Positions 29,178-39,998 of a stretch of 64,000 nucleotides of DNA are shown piece by piece. Both the position numbers and the translations under genes were made by a program. Under the pieces are notes generated by a model. That model ran no database searches, was not told where the DNA came from, and was given only the letters and a program-made list of their open reading frames with translations. Source of the DNA: Phoenix dactylifera. Taxonomy: Eukaryota; Streptophyta; Magnoliopsida; Arecales; Arecaceae. Within the stretch, counting starts at the first letter, position 1. Each line of letters begins with the position of its first letter. The DNA lies in the NCBI RefSeq assembly GCF_009389715.1, contig NW_024067666.1:1715001-1779000 (forward strand), read 5' to 3'.

Positions 29178-31790
29178 GCGGCATTATAAGCATTTCAAAT
29201 TGTTATTGTTCCAGTTATTCTGCAACTAGTTTTAATTCCAATAAACAAAATACGTGTCATAACTTAAACATGTATACAGAAAGCCATTCCCCATCTAAAA
29301 CTTAGTTTTAATTAATTAATATTTAGAAATTTCTTTGATAAGTTTAAAACTGTTGGGTTTCTCTGTTAAAGACAAAAAGGATATCATAGCTTTGTGGAGT
29401 TAACATAAGTACTAGGGTAAGAATTATGAGGAAAATGAATGAATAAGAATGAAGATTTGAAGTATACACTGCTAGTAATAATTGAACAGGAAAATGTTTT
29501 GAAGGCTAAAAAGATTGTTTTGCTTCTAGTAAAAATGTTTGAATTCCCAGATTCTGGACATGCTGTCAAGTTGCCAATTGTCGTTTAACAAGAGTGCCCA
29601 TCTATCTTATGCCACACTTCTACTAAAGTTTCTTATAGTGCATATATATAAATATTAAGGCTATAAATTCTTTGGTATATTAAATATTAATCATTAAACT
29701 CAGACCCCTTTTCAGTGCCACTAAAACTATTCATGGCTTCCGTCTCTAAATTTGTTAATTCTATGAGTTTTTTTCTAATTATTTATGGCTGTTTTGAAAC
29801 TTCTAAGCATTTTCGATCAGGTATGACTGAAAGGGCCATCAGTCATAACTATCTGTATCATCAAATCTTGACTTTTCATTAGAATGCCTAGGTTGAAATT
29901 TGAATTGTTAATGCATTACATTCTTATCCTAATTGTTTTGTTTTTTTGAAATGACATGGAAACTATGATAATAGTTACTTCTGCAGGCTTGTCACATTTA
30001 TGTTGTATAATTGACTCTTGGAAAATAATTCCAACACTTTATGGATTCTTCTTAGCTATATCCTCTGTGGGAGAATTGCCCTTGGAGGGGAAGACAAAAA
30101 CTCAAATTGTAAAGTTTATACATATGGTTTACTAAGTATATAGATGTATGTTCTGAAGTTCTATATTTGAAGGTTAAAGGCATTTCAGTTCAAAATTTAC
30201 ATATTAGACCCGCTCCATAAGCATGAAGAGCTCTCCTTGGATTATTTGTTCTTATTTAAATAGATTCTGTTAGATTTCTGGAATCACTAAGGACTTAACA
30301 TCTAATGCTCTGCTGACCATAGCTATCCTGGTTCGAATTTCATGTTACTTTGATCTGGTAACTATCTTCCACTCAACTTTTAGTAACTTGAGTGGAGAGG
30401 TGCCATCTGTGAATATTGGTTTAATTTGTGGGAAAATTGCCCACTTTGAATTACAAGATAAATAGTTTTCCTGCTTTTTTTTTCCCCCAAAAACAGTTGT
30501 GATCTTTTTGGAGGTACACTTTGATTCGTTGGAGAAACACTTGATTAAATGAAAGAATTAGCTAGATGAGATTCAACATCAGAAGGGTCATACCGCTGTT
30601 GTAACTTCTCATCCATGTATTACACTCTGCATATGTATATACAAAGTACATCATTGCGTGACCTCAAATTCATGCCCTGTGGTTTAAGCTTGTACATATC
30701 TATATGCTTTATGTTGTCAATGACGATGTCTATGGCTTAGAGCATATAAAGAGGGTTTTATGAGGTGGTAATAAATTACAGCAAAGATTGTACTGTGGGT
30801 ATATGGGTATAATGTTTATACCTTCAACAGCACATGCTCAAACAACTACCTTTTTTGGTTATATTTGACTTCTTCTTCATCCTAAGACACATGAGAAACA
30901 TGGTCAAACTTGCCACATGAGAAGCACCATACATTTAGGTGAGTAATATTCAGCTATTTCCACCAGTAACTTCCAAGTAGGCATACCATAATCTTGTAGA
31001 GGCTTTAAAACTGAAGTGGCATTTGCAGTAGATTGTTCTTGAGCCGCTTTTGCTTAATTACTACCATCACCAGGGCAACTTGATGAGATCATAGTCCATA
31101 TTTGAAGATCAATCCTGTCATCCTAGATTGTGGTTCTTCAATGTCATTTGGCATCTATCTATTTCATATACGTTCTCTTGTAGATTTATTTTCTTGTGGC
31201 TTGATCAAAGAATTCTTAAGGATCCACTGTGAATTGCTGTAGTTTTTCTGCTGGTATTAATGATTGTACATGTAATTATCATACTTAGATGGGAATGAAT
31301 TGATTGAGAATTAGTTCTTCCTTCTCCAGCTACGTAGTACCTCTTTCCTGTCATAATGCACATGGCCTCTCCTTATCAACTCCAGTGCAAGTGAGCAAGC
31401 TTCTATGTGATTCTTCTTATACCGCATGTCTTTAATCTTTTCTGTGGTGATAACCATGCAACCAATGCGTTCATTTCAGACCTTCATTTTCTTCCCGGGG
31501 GTTATCTTGCAGCTTTGTGGTTTGGTAGTTTGTCCCTTGAAAACTAGATAAAAAACTTAAAAAGAATAAAGTGGATCTCTTACCATTCTTGCAGTAAATG
31601 GTGTCATCTTCTTGTAGTTTGCAATTGATAACACTTCTTAAGAATGATTGGCAAACTAGATTCACAAAGCCAGTCTCTAATATAATTGAGTGCACAAGGC
31701 TCTTGCCATTGTTGTATCTAGGGAGGATTAGATTTACAGCCTTAGCCTTGCATGCAGATAGGTTGTTTTCTGTGTTTTAGGTCACAATGG
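29178..31790. other. Intergenic, no gene seen
   Basis: AT-rich; no conserved frame or clear repeat boundary is recognised. Only short open frames occur. Confidence 0.45.
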
Positions 31791-31794
31791 ATCA

Positions 31795-32450
31795 AGGTAG
31801 GCTGAACTGATACCAGGCTTTGTATCAGTCAGCCACCGGTTCGGTACCATGCCGACACTTGGTATGGCTTGGTAGGAACCGGCATGCAATTTTTTTTATT
31901 TTTTCAATTTTTTTATATTTAATGATATTTTATAGAGATTTTGAGTAGTTGAAACATTAATTTGATGTTTTTAAGGTGTTTTGATATTCTTTGATGTGTT
32001 GTTTCTTTTTTTTTTAACATGATTTTTATTTATAAAATGACTATAATTTCAGTGATGAATATAGTTAAAGTATATAAATCATTATATTCATAAAGAAAAT
32101 CAATAAAATAAAGAATAGAAAGTTAATTTAAATGCATACCAACATCTAAAATCTTATTGACTGGCGATGTCTCTCATAAATGTCGAGGTCGTCTTGGTAT
32201 GCAGGGGCTCAGAATGAACGGGCGATATCTCTCATAAATATCACTCTATCTACGTGTCCCCCCAATCCTGTAAACTCGTCGAGCACGGGGTGTGAGTGTG
32301 GGTGAACGGGCTTGGTACTGAGCCTGAATCGGTGTGAGTTGCCTCAATACCGCTGATCTAGGGGCCCGAACTATCTCGATTTGGCTCTGGTATGGTACGG
32401 TATGCTGTGTACTGCCCGGTCTAGAATGGTACGGCGCACCTTGCAGTGTA
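31795..32450. repeat. Dispersed repeat with GC-rich ends (GGTACGG / CCGGTTCGGTACC)
   Basis: GC-rich ends (31800-31890, with CACCGGTTCGGTACCATGCC; 32140-32450, with GGTATGGTACGGTATGC and GAATGGTACGGCGC) enclose an AT-rich middle. ATATCTCTCATAAATAT-like segments at 32167-32182 and 32224-32240 repeat. Related words occur at 8545-8610, 9138-9210 and 63975-64000. Probably a non-autonomous element or LTR fragment; no protein domain is seen. Confidence 0.45.
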
Positions 32451-33253
32451 TAATACTTTACTATCCATAAGAACAAATAATAAGACTTACCCCATTATAT
32501 TATAATCCATAATATAATTAAGGTTAGTCTTCTTTTTTGTTGTGGATAGTAAAGTATTATCTTGTTGTGTACATTTTTAGGTCGTGATGATTCAGATTAT
32601 GATATGTTTTCTTTATCAAATTTTGTTTTCTAAGTATAGTTAATGTTTTCTGATGTGCAGGTGAGATAATTTCATTTATCATGAAGTTATTCTTTTTTCT
32701 TCCAATTTCTTCATTATTGCAGCTATGCTGTTCTTTTGGGCGAAATAAAGGATAAGCCCAGTCTCAAGTTCTCTGTGCGGCACTTGGAGTATGGCCAGTT
32801 ATTTATGCAACTGTTCTAAACTCAATATCTTCCTTTCATTATCTTATACTAGAATGTGGCATGTGCAATGAACATGTTATTTTATTTTTTATTAAAAGGA
32901 AAATTTATATGAATAAATGAAAAATACTAGAAAGGACTTCAACCTCTGACTGTGTGGTTAACACTCACATGGAGAAAGGGTAAATGTGCGGACAGAACAT
33001 GATGGGTTAGGGAGAGGTGATGTGAGGAAATGCACAATATTAGTTGTGGAGAAATGTGGATGGTCAGACATCCCACATGGACAGGCACATTGGAGTTGGC
33101 ATTATATGGTAGAATAGGTAGTTTTGTTTGGGCACGACATTAGTATTTAAAAGATCCTGCTGTCTTTTAATCCAAATTTTAAAGCTCATTCTTTGACAAT
33201 GCTTGCTTTATTCAAATATATTGGTTCTAATCTTCTCCCCTAATGGCTTTTAG

Positions 33254-36058
33254 ATTGCAGAGGATGGGAACCAAGACATTGGTTAAAGATTCTGAGTGCT
33301 TGTTGCCATTGGTTCACTGGTATCTTTTTTGAAATTTAATTTTATACTGCAGGTGTTCAGTATTTATTTGAACTTTGGCATCTAAATGTCTACAATACCA
33401 TGTAGATTAATTTGCTTAAAGTTATCCATTCTTCTAGAATGCTCGAGCTTTTCAATACATGTGCTTGCACGTACACAAAAGTACATACATACACATACAT
33501 ATGTACCTATCTAAATACCTGCCTAGATATTTATGTTCTGAATGTTGATGTGCATTGATCTTGCTTGTGCTTCTTTCAATCATTTTTTTTTTTACTTTGA
33601 AATTGCTAGCTGCAGTATATTTCTGCAATCATTCTTCTTGATCAGTGGTTAATTATCAGATTGCACTATAACAACTGCTCTTTTATCTTCTTTGTGTTAA
33701 GTGATCTTCTAGTGTCTAGAAGCAGATTCATACCAACCTGATCATTTAAGAAAATAGTTAATAAAATCAATTATCCATTCAAGAGGAATAGTATTTAAAT
33801 GAACCAGCAAAACCCTGCATTTGTTCATTGACGAGAAGAAAATTGGAGAGAAACTATAGAGAACACAGTCGCCCTCCTCCCTCCCATTATTATGGAATAC
33901 GAGTTCCTTATTGCCAAAGTAAACACTAACAAGAACTTTCCATGTGAATATCTCTATTAATAGAATCCTGTTAACTTAAGAATTTGATGCAATATTCGAC
34001 AGGTCTTTGAGGGCATGTTTTCCATGTGATGAAATTTAAAATATAGAAGGAAAAGAAACAGGAGAACAGTTTTCCTATTCTTCAAGGCTAATCAAAGAGT
34101 CAAATTTTTGACTTCGAAAAGCAATGTAAATGTGATCTAGTGGTATGAACATCAATAGATTACATTCCTTCAAAGATGGGACACTGGATACCTTGTTAGT
34201 GTGGCATACAGTCTCTTTAATTGATGCCAACTAATTTATCATTGAACTACTAAAAATTTAGCAGGGTAGTAGAGGTTAGCTCTGCACTAACTGGCATGTT
34301 CCAATGATGGTTGTCAGATACTTCCATTGATCAGTTTCCACGTTGGCAAATGCATTATGTAATATCTGCACTTGGGGAGAATGTTATTCCATACCTTACA
34401 TTCCTTCAAAGATGTGACACTGGATACCTTGTTAGTGTGGCATAGAGCCTCTTTAATTGATGCCAACTAATTTATCATTGAACTACTGAAAATTTAGCAG
34501 GGTAGTTTAGGTTATCTCTGCACTAACTGGCATGTTCCATTGATGGTTGTCAGATACTTCCATTGATCAGTTTCCAAGTTGGCAAATGCATTATGTAATA
34601 TCTGCACTTGGGGAGACTGTTATTACATACCTCTTATTATAGCATTTGGGCAGTCATGCTATAATATCATCGAATTCGTTGTTCACCTGAATATATTAAT
34701 TCTGCTATGAAAATGCATTGATGTGAATTGCATATTGCCATATCAGATGAACTCTGATGTCTGAAGCATGCTGCTTTCTTCTATGCCATTCATTTTCTCT
34801 ATCTCATTTCAACAGACATGGAGGGGCTGATTGGATGCTTGCAAGAAGTATCTGTAGGTTTGTTCTTACATGGCTACTAGTGAGAGTAAGTTTAAAAGTG
34901 AGAGTGAAGAATTCTTCTGATTGGGGAACTTCAAATCATACAATCCAGAATAGTTGGGATGCTAGAAATTACCTTTTAGAATAGTTGGGATCCTTAAGTT
35001 TCTTCTCTCTCATCAATTTCGGCCACACATGGAGTTTAGCGAAGGACAGTTTACGCAAGCATCTAAACATGCCTGCAATGAACAATTTTGTGTGCTATTA
35101 ACTATGCTACTGCTTCACAGTTATGAAATTTTTGCATTCTGTTCCTAAGGTGTAAGATTGTCATCTACTAGTGGATATTAGTTCCTTCAAATATTTATGC
35201 ACCGATGAAATCTGTATGTCTTTTTAGGAGATCAAGAAAAATGCAAATGGTTTGCCACATTGAGGGACTAATCAGCTCCTAATAACATTACAAGTTTTCT
35301 GCGACGGCTTTCCTTGATTAATTTAAATTAGATGTTAGATGACCTTGTGAAATCAGTTGCAATTTATTTGGATGTCCAAAGTGTTGCAAATGATGCAAAA
35401 GCTTCAATGAAATCAAAGATTGCGGTAGTTGGAGCTAACATTGAAGGTTATAATAAAAGCTGCATAAGGTCAATGTGCAGGTAATTCAATGTATGACCTT
35501 CACTTTTGTCCCAAATTTCCCCACTGATCTTTATGTTGCTTATGATTCTAAATGATCATGTGCAGGAGCTTCACTGCATCCATTTAGATTTAGTCCTGAT
35601 GATATTAGCTGCTTTATTTTCCTTATCCACGCAGCAACTCAGCAACTTCAGACATGCAGATTAATTCTAATAACATGAGCTGAAAAGCAGCCTTTGGCAA
35701 AGAGACGCTCGGTTATGCAGTGAACCAACAAATATGACGGTCCCTTGACGTTTAGATGAGACTCCAATGGCTTGGAATCAACACGACCAATGCCATGATT
35801 TCAGCAAAAAATGCCGCGTGCATGCATTTACATGTGCCTTTCAACTGATACCGTCCCCTCCTTGTTTCAACGTGGTGTGTCGTAGGCATTGCGAAATTTC
35901 AAGGATCCGCATTTGATTCTTTTCGTCTCATCAGCTTCATGGCCTATGGATTTCTTTCCACTACTGTAACATTATATGTGCCATCTTATTTTGTCAAATT
36001 TGTTTTATTTTGCAGCGGGCATGCGTCCAGGCGAAAAGTAACATCAAGTAAGGCTTAG
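33254..36058 (+). CDS. Unrecognised protein, possible 3' exons (partial model)
   Basis: Four segments bounded by GT-AG join in one frame: 33254-33281 (IAEDGNQDI plus one base), 34816-34853 (MEGLIGCLQEVS), 35332-35480 (MLDDLVKSVAIYLDVQ, then SKIAVVGANIEGYNKSCIRS) and 36016-36058 (GHASRRKVTSSKA, stop TAG at 36056-36058). Phases are 1, 0 and 2 at the three junctions, with no stop inside. The result reads as a soluble, mostly helical C-terminus with a short basic tail. I do not recognise the family. Upstream exons are not established; a frame at about 32724-32820 (YAVLLGEIKDKPSLKFS) might be one but lacks a convincing donor. Two exons are very short, so the model is tentative, and it could also be a decayed gene. 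Confidence 0.38.
34161..34632 (+). repeat. 236 bp tandem duplication
   Basis: TACATTCCTTCAAAGATG starts at 34161 and 34397. The two 236 bp copies are nearly identical over their length (differences such as GGGACACTGG versus GTGACACTGG and CACGTTGG versus CAAGTTGG). They lie in an intron of the tentative gene model. Confidence 0.95.
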
Positions 36059-38122
36059 CCATGATATTCCTCCCCTGGATGGTGGCCTGCACTTTCTTGT
36101 AGGGACGAAATATTTGGTGAGCATGAACTCTTTTTGTCACCTCAAGAGGTTCACGTCGGAGCTTGAGCACAAGAGGGGACTCCTCTATGATTGAAATAAT
36201 ATCTCTTCAACATCTTGGAAAAGTTTATTCCTCTTAACAAAATTCTTTGTCAATAATCATTATATGCATGTTTCATCTCCATTGATTAGTGTTTTTTTTT
36301 TTTTTTTTGGTACCAGTAGCGCCCTTTTTTGCGGCCCTTTTCTGAGGATGGCAATGACGACGTGAGCAAAACCGCCTCTTTTTTTCGCTCGTACACTGTT
36401 TCTATAGCGTAATTTACAGATCTACATAATTTTTAAATTTTAAAAAAAATGAAGTTTGAATTTGGCCTTTTGTTTTACGAAAAAAAAATCCTATACTAGG
36501 GATATCAGTGAAGATTGCCTGGCAACTTTACTATGTTGTCGTGATTCGTGGAGATTCTAAGTCGTGTTTGGCAGGCAACATGTCAAAATCATTTAGAGCA
36601 TCCATGCAACAAAACAAAAGAAAGTCTTCCACTAGTCTAGCTTTATGGTATGGTGACTCTGATGAAAGCTGTTTGTTGGGGTAAAGCAAGTTACACGCAG
36701 GGTATTTCAATATTTTGGGTCCCGCTGCCAAATCAGTCGTGTTTGGCAATGATATGGGTGTGGATTGGCCTTGGCCAAAGCCGGAGCATACGCCACCAAA
36801 TAGTCGTGTGCTTTTCCTCTTCTCCCTTTCGAAGTGGCACTGATCGAACTGGTCTTCCAGCACAAACACAATCTAGAGAGGAACTCGGTTCGACCCACGC
36901 AAGTTTTGGACCAAGGAGCACCAGGCAAGTTGCATACGAGCGATGCAACTCTGCTATTATGAGGTTTTGAGTTGCTACTTGTTAGAACACTTGTCTATCC
37001 ATATCCACTATTTGCGGATTGGAGAATTTTTTTAAAAAAAAAAATTTACGTTTTATTAGCGCTAGATCTTGAACGATGTGCTGCAAAGGATGGGAGTAGA
37101 GTGGATAGATGGTTTCTAGGTTAAACGTATCGATGGTGTTTCACCAAAAGGAGGAAAATGTACGGACTTGTATGCCAGTGCTTTGGATAGAAATGGGGAT
37201 AGGAGCAACAAGGAGAGGAGAAGAAACCTGCTTTATTTGCCGCTTGCAGTAGGGGATGATAAGCTCAGATTTCATTTGTCAGGGTTTGCGAGAAGTGAGT
37301 TAGACAAGGCCTTGTGATGCTAAAGTTCTCCCTCCGGGGGTTCCACCTTAACATCTGCAAAGCCCGGCAAAAAAATTCATGACATCTCGGCAGACTAAAC
37401 TATTAGCAAGCCAAAACTTTCACCTGATGGCCTGAATGGCTTCTTGTTACCATCCTTCCAATCTAAATAAAACTTCATGCCGGCGGACATGCCGGGATGG
37501 GCACAACCTTCATGGACGCCATGTAAACTATGAAGCGAAAATGCTTAAGGGAACAATAAAGGAATAAAAAAAAAAAACTTTGTTAGGATGCTGGAAAGGC
37601 AAGCTTCAGAGAATTTGATACTAGAGTTCGAATCTTTAGATTTTGCCAGACAAAATTCAAAGGCATTCTTTGATTAGGGAAAAAGAATATCTATATATTG
37701 GCCATCAGAAATATACTTTAGTTGCATTGCATCTTCGCTTTGGATTCTTAAGAAGTTTTTTTCGAAAAAGAAAGGCAGAAATGCTTGTTTCTCATTCATT
37801 GAAGCATTGGATTTTGATGAATAGGGAAGAGAGCGAGACAAAAAAAAAAAAAACAAAACAACAGAGAAGAACTTCAAGAAAAAAGCGTTCTCTTCTGTGT
37901 GTCCGTCTCTGTATGAATATATGAAGTAAATTATACAAAAAGGGTACTCTTCTCCTTTGAGTTCCCCGAGAATTAGTATAATCCTCCGTCTCTACAAATA
38001 ATTCGTCGTCTAATAATATTTCACCTATACATACATGGAGGCGAAGGAGAATGGAGAAGAAGAAGAGTAGAAGAATTCTTATTCGTTCTCCCTCCTCATC
38101 CTCTTCCTCCATTGAATCACAA
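36059..38122. other. Intergenic, including ELO 3' flank
   Basis: No gene is supported. A T-run at 36293-36308, a poly(A) run at 37567-37578 and overlapping short frames at 36530-36970 and 37640-37920 show no family signature. The segment next to 38122 holds the 3' UTR of the minus-strand ELO-like gene. Confidence 0.45.
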
Positions 38123-39037
38123 TCATTGCTCTTTATTAGCCTCAGAAGATCCAGAAGTATGAGTCCGGTAACAACGGACGCTACCGCAATCGTCGTCCAA
38201 GGCGAGACCTTTCCGCCTCCTGACCGCCCTCTTGACGTGGAAATCGACGAAGAGGACGAGCAGCGCGGCGTTGAGCACCGAATTGAACACCCAGGCGCCG
38301 ATCCCGTTGCAGCCCCCCTTGGAGAGGTGGAGCAGGAGGACCCCCAGATGGCACAACAAGTTGCACCCCAGCAGCGCCACCTGGCACGCCACTACGACCG
38401 GGAAGCACGAGGCGGCGCCGCCGCTGGCCACCGGCAGCCCCACCCCGACCCAGAACCGGTACCCGAAGACCACCGCGTGCGCCAGCGTCGCCGATAGAAT
38501 CGCCAGCACCTGGAACGACTGCGAGAACTCGAGCCAGAGGAAGGACATGCACACCAGCGCCGAGTGGCTGAAGAGCCGCGCCAGCGCCCTTGGCCGCCGC
38601 CGGAGGATCGCAATGAAGGTCCGCAGGAGATGGAGGAAGCGAGAGAGGTAGAAAGCGTAGGACCAGAAGAAAACCCGCCCGGTAGGGCGAGTCCCGAGGG
38701 GAAAACAGAGGAGCCATTGGAAAGGCGTGGTCTTGATGCGGCGCCAGAACCAACGGGTGTCACGGATCTCGGCGAGGGAGGAGAAGAGGATGCCGGCGAA
38801 GATGGTGGCGGAGGCGAGGGCCATGGCGAGGGAGTGGAGGGCGGGGAGGGGACCGAGTGGGACCGGTCGGCGGCGACCGGCGAGGCGGAGCGCGAGATGG
38901 AGGAAGAGAGAGAGGGAGAGATAGAGCGCGATGGCGGAGATGAGGAAGAACCAGGTGGAGCCCCAGGACTGGGCGTGGCTCCACCGGAAGCCCACGATGG
39001 CGGGGTGCTCCGCTAACCAGTAAGTTATTCCCCTCAT
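38123..39037 (-). CDS. HOS3-like: Elongation of fatty acids protein 3-like (plant HOS3-like, ELO family)
   Basis: A single exon of 304 aa on the minus strand, start ATG at 39037-39035. The N-terminus MRGITYWLAEHPAI, then FRWSHAQSWGSTWFFL, PVPLGPLPALHSLAMALASA, EIRDTRWFWRR, QWLLCFPLGTRPTGRVFFWS, FLWLEFSQSFQVLAIL and KGGCNGIGAWVFNSVLN match plant HOS3-like ELO proteins along the full length. Six to seven hydrophobic segments are visible, as expected for an ER multipass protein. ELO condensing enzymes extend very long-chain acyl-CoA and use an HXXHH box. Here the aligned stretch reads ARLFSHSALV, so most of the box is lost. Whether this subgroup is a condensing enzyme or a regulatory paralogue cannot be told from sequence. 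The C-terminus after RRRKGL is hydrophilic and variable. High GC and the lack of introns suit a monocot single-exon gene. Confidence 0.93.
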   Translation of the reverse strand: MRGITYWLAEHPAIVGFRWSHAQSWGSTWFFLISAIALYLSLSLFLHLALRLAGRRRPVPLGPLPALHSLAMALASATIFAGILFSSLAEIRDTRWFWRRIKTTPFQWLLCFPLGTRPTGRVFFWSYAFYLSRFLHLLRTFIAILRRRPRALARLFSHSALVCMSFLWLEFSQSFQVLAILSATLAHAVVFGYRFWVGVGLPVASGGAASCFPVVVACQVALLGCNLLCHLGVLLLHLSKGGCNGIGAWVFNSVLNAALLVLFVDFHVKRAVRRRKGLALDDDCGSVRCYRTHTSGSSEANKEQ

Positions 39038-39310
39038 TCTATCCCCCGGAATAAGGTTGGAATAGGAGGAGAGAAGGAGGGGATGACACTATTAAATATG
39101 AAAGAGGGGAATGGACGGAGAAATGGGGAAGAAGGGAACAAGGGCGGGGGGGGGGGGGGGGGGGGAGGGATTAGAAAAAAGGTTCGGGGACGGGGACAAA
39201 GAAGGCGGCTTGGGCTAGTTTTCGGGGTCACAAAGGAAAAATCCACGGTTGGACGCGTGCAGGGGCTTGGAAACGAGCGCAACAACTTCGTCGGTTCAGA
39301 TTTATAGGCC
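39038..39310 (-). promoter_or_regulatory. Core promoter and 5' leader of the ELO-like gene
   Basis: On the minus strand a TATA box (TATAAAT, 39306-39300) lies about 265 bp before the ATG, which would place transcription start near 39270. The leader then contains a run of 20 C (G on the + strand, 39146-39165), inside a purine-rich + strand (pyrimidine-rich mRNA) tract. Start site is inferred only from the TATA position. Confidence 0.5.
39146..39165. repeat. (G)20 homopolymer
   Basis: Twenty consecutive G on the + strand, in the predicted leader of the ELO-like gene. Such runs are prone to sequencing error and length variation. Confidence 0.97.
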
Positions 39311-39494
39311 CACGGGCGAAATGGTCTTTGATGGGTGGCATGGCGTGCACTGCGGTACACTGGTGCTTAAACGCTTCCCTTAGTTGGCAGCTCAGCTGGC
39401 TAGAAATTTTGGCAGTTAATCCAACGTGGATGGTTTCTTATTGGTTTATTTGGCACTTGGTCCTTGGTTGGTCGCTTGCATATTTTTTCTCCTT

Positions 39495-39619
39495 TTTTTT
39501 TAATAAATATCTTTCTAAATTTCAAATTTTGCATAAACACTCTCTCAAAATTAATATTTGCATTTTTATCTTCTTAAAACACTTATTTTGCTATTGTATT
39601 TTTTTTTCATTCTTGTTTT

Positions 39620-39700
<81 letters not shown>

Positions 39701-39998
39701 ACCCTATCTTATGCCTTAAAAAATTAAGAATTTTGAGTTAACATGACTACAATATTTTTAATGGGTAGATATAAAAAAATATTTGTAAGGCGATCGCGAT
39801 GGAGGACAAAAAAATAATTTCAAATTTTTATTTTATTTTTAATTAAAATAAATATGGTTTTTATAAACGGTATTAAAAAAAACATCGTATTAGGGGCATT
39901 TGTTAAATAAACAATGTTTTATGGGAATACATAAATAAATATAAATTTTAAAAAATACTTATGCAAATTTGAATTCTAGAAGGGTATTTATGTAAAAA
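39495..39998 (+). mobile_element. MITE-like element, copy 1, with internal (TA)n
   Basis: Terminal inverted repeats of roughly 90 bp: the left end AATAAATATCTTTCTAAATT... matches the reverse complement of the right end (GAATTCTAGAAGGGTATTTA). The core contains CTTAAAACACTTATTTTGCT and GATGGAGGACAAAAAA. A second copy in reverse orientation is at 60195-60655. A (TA)n tract (39623-39698) sits where copy 2 has only CATATG. Insertion is about 200 bp upstream of the ELO-like TATA box. No coding capacity; superfamily not determined. Confidence 0.75.
39623..39698. repeat. (TA)n microsatellite inside MITE copy 1
   Basis: About 38 AT units, absent from the sister copy, so it expanded after or during insertion. 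Confidence 0.97.

Noticed and set aside
32724-32820. Frame YAVLLGEIKDKPSLKFS as an additional exon of the 33-36 kb gene
   Set aside because: The acceptor is good, but there is no convincing donor in a compatible phase, so it was left out of the model.
36530-36970. Overlapping frames on both strands around 36.7 kb
   Set aside because: No motif, splice context or family resemblance was found.
37567-37650. tRNA-like GAGTTCGAATCTTT phrase
   Set aside because: It resembles a T-arm only; no acceptor, D-arm or anticodon stem could be paired around it.
38051-39016. Several plus-strand frames (up to 150 aa) over the ELO-like gene
   Set aside because: They are low-complexity Glu/Arg/Gly readings antisense to a conserved gene.
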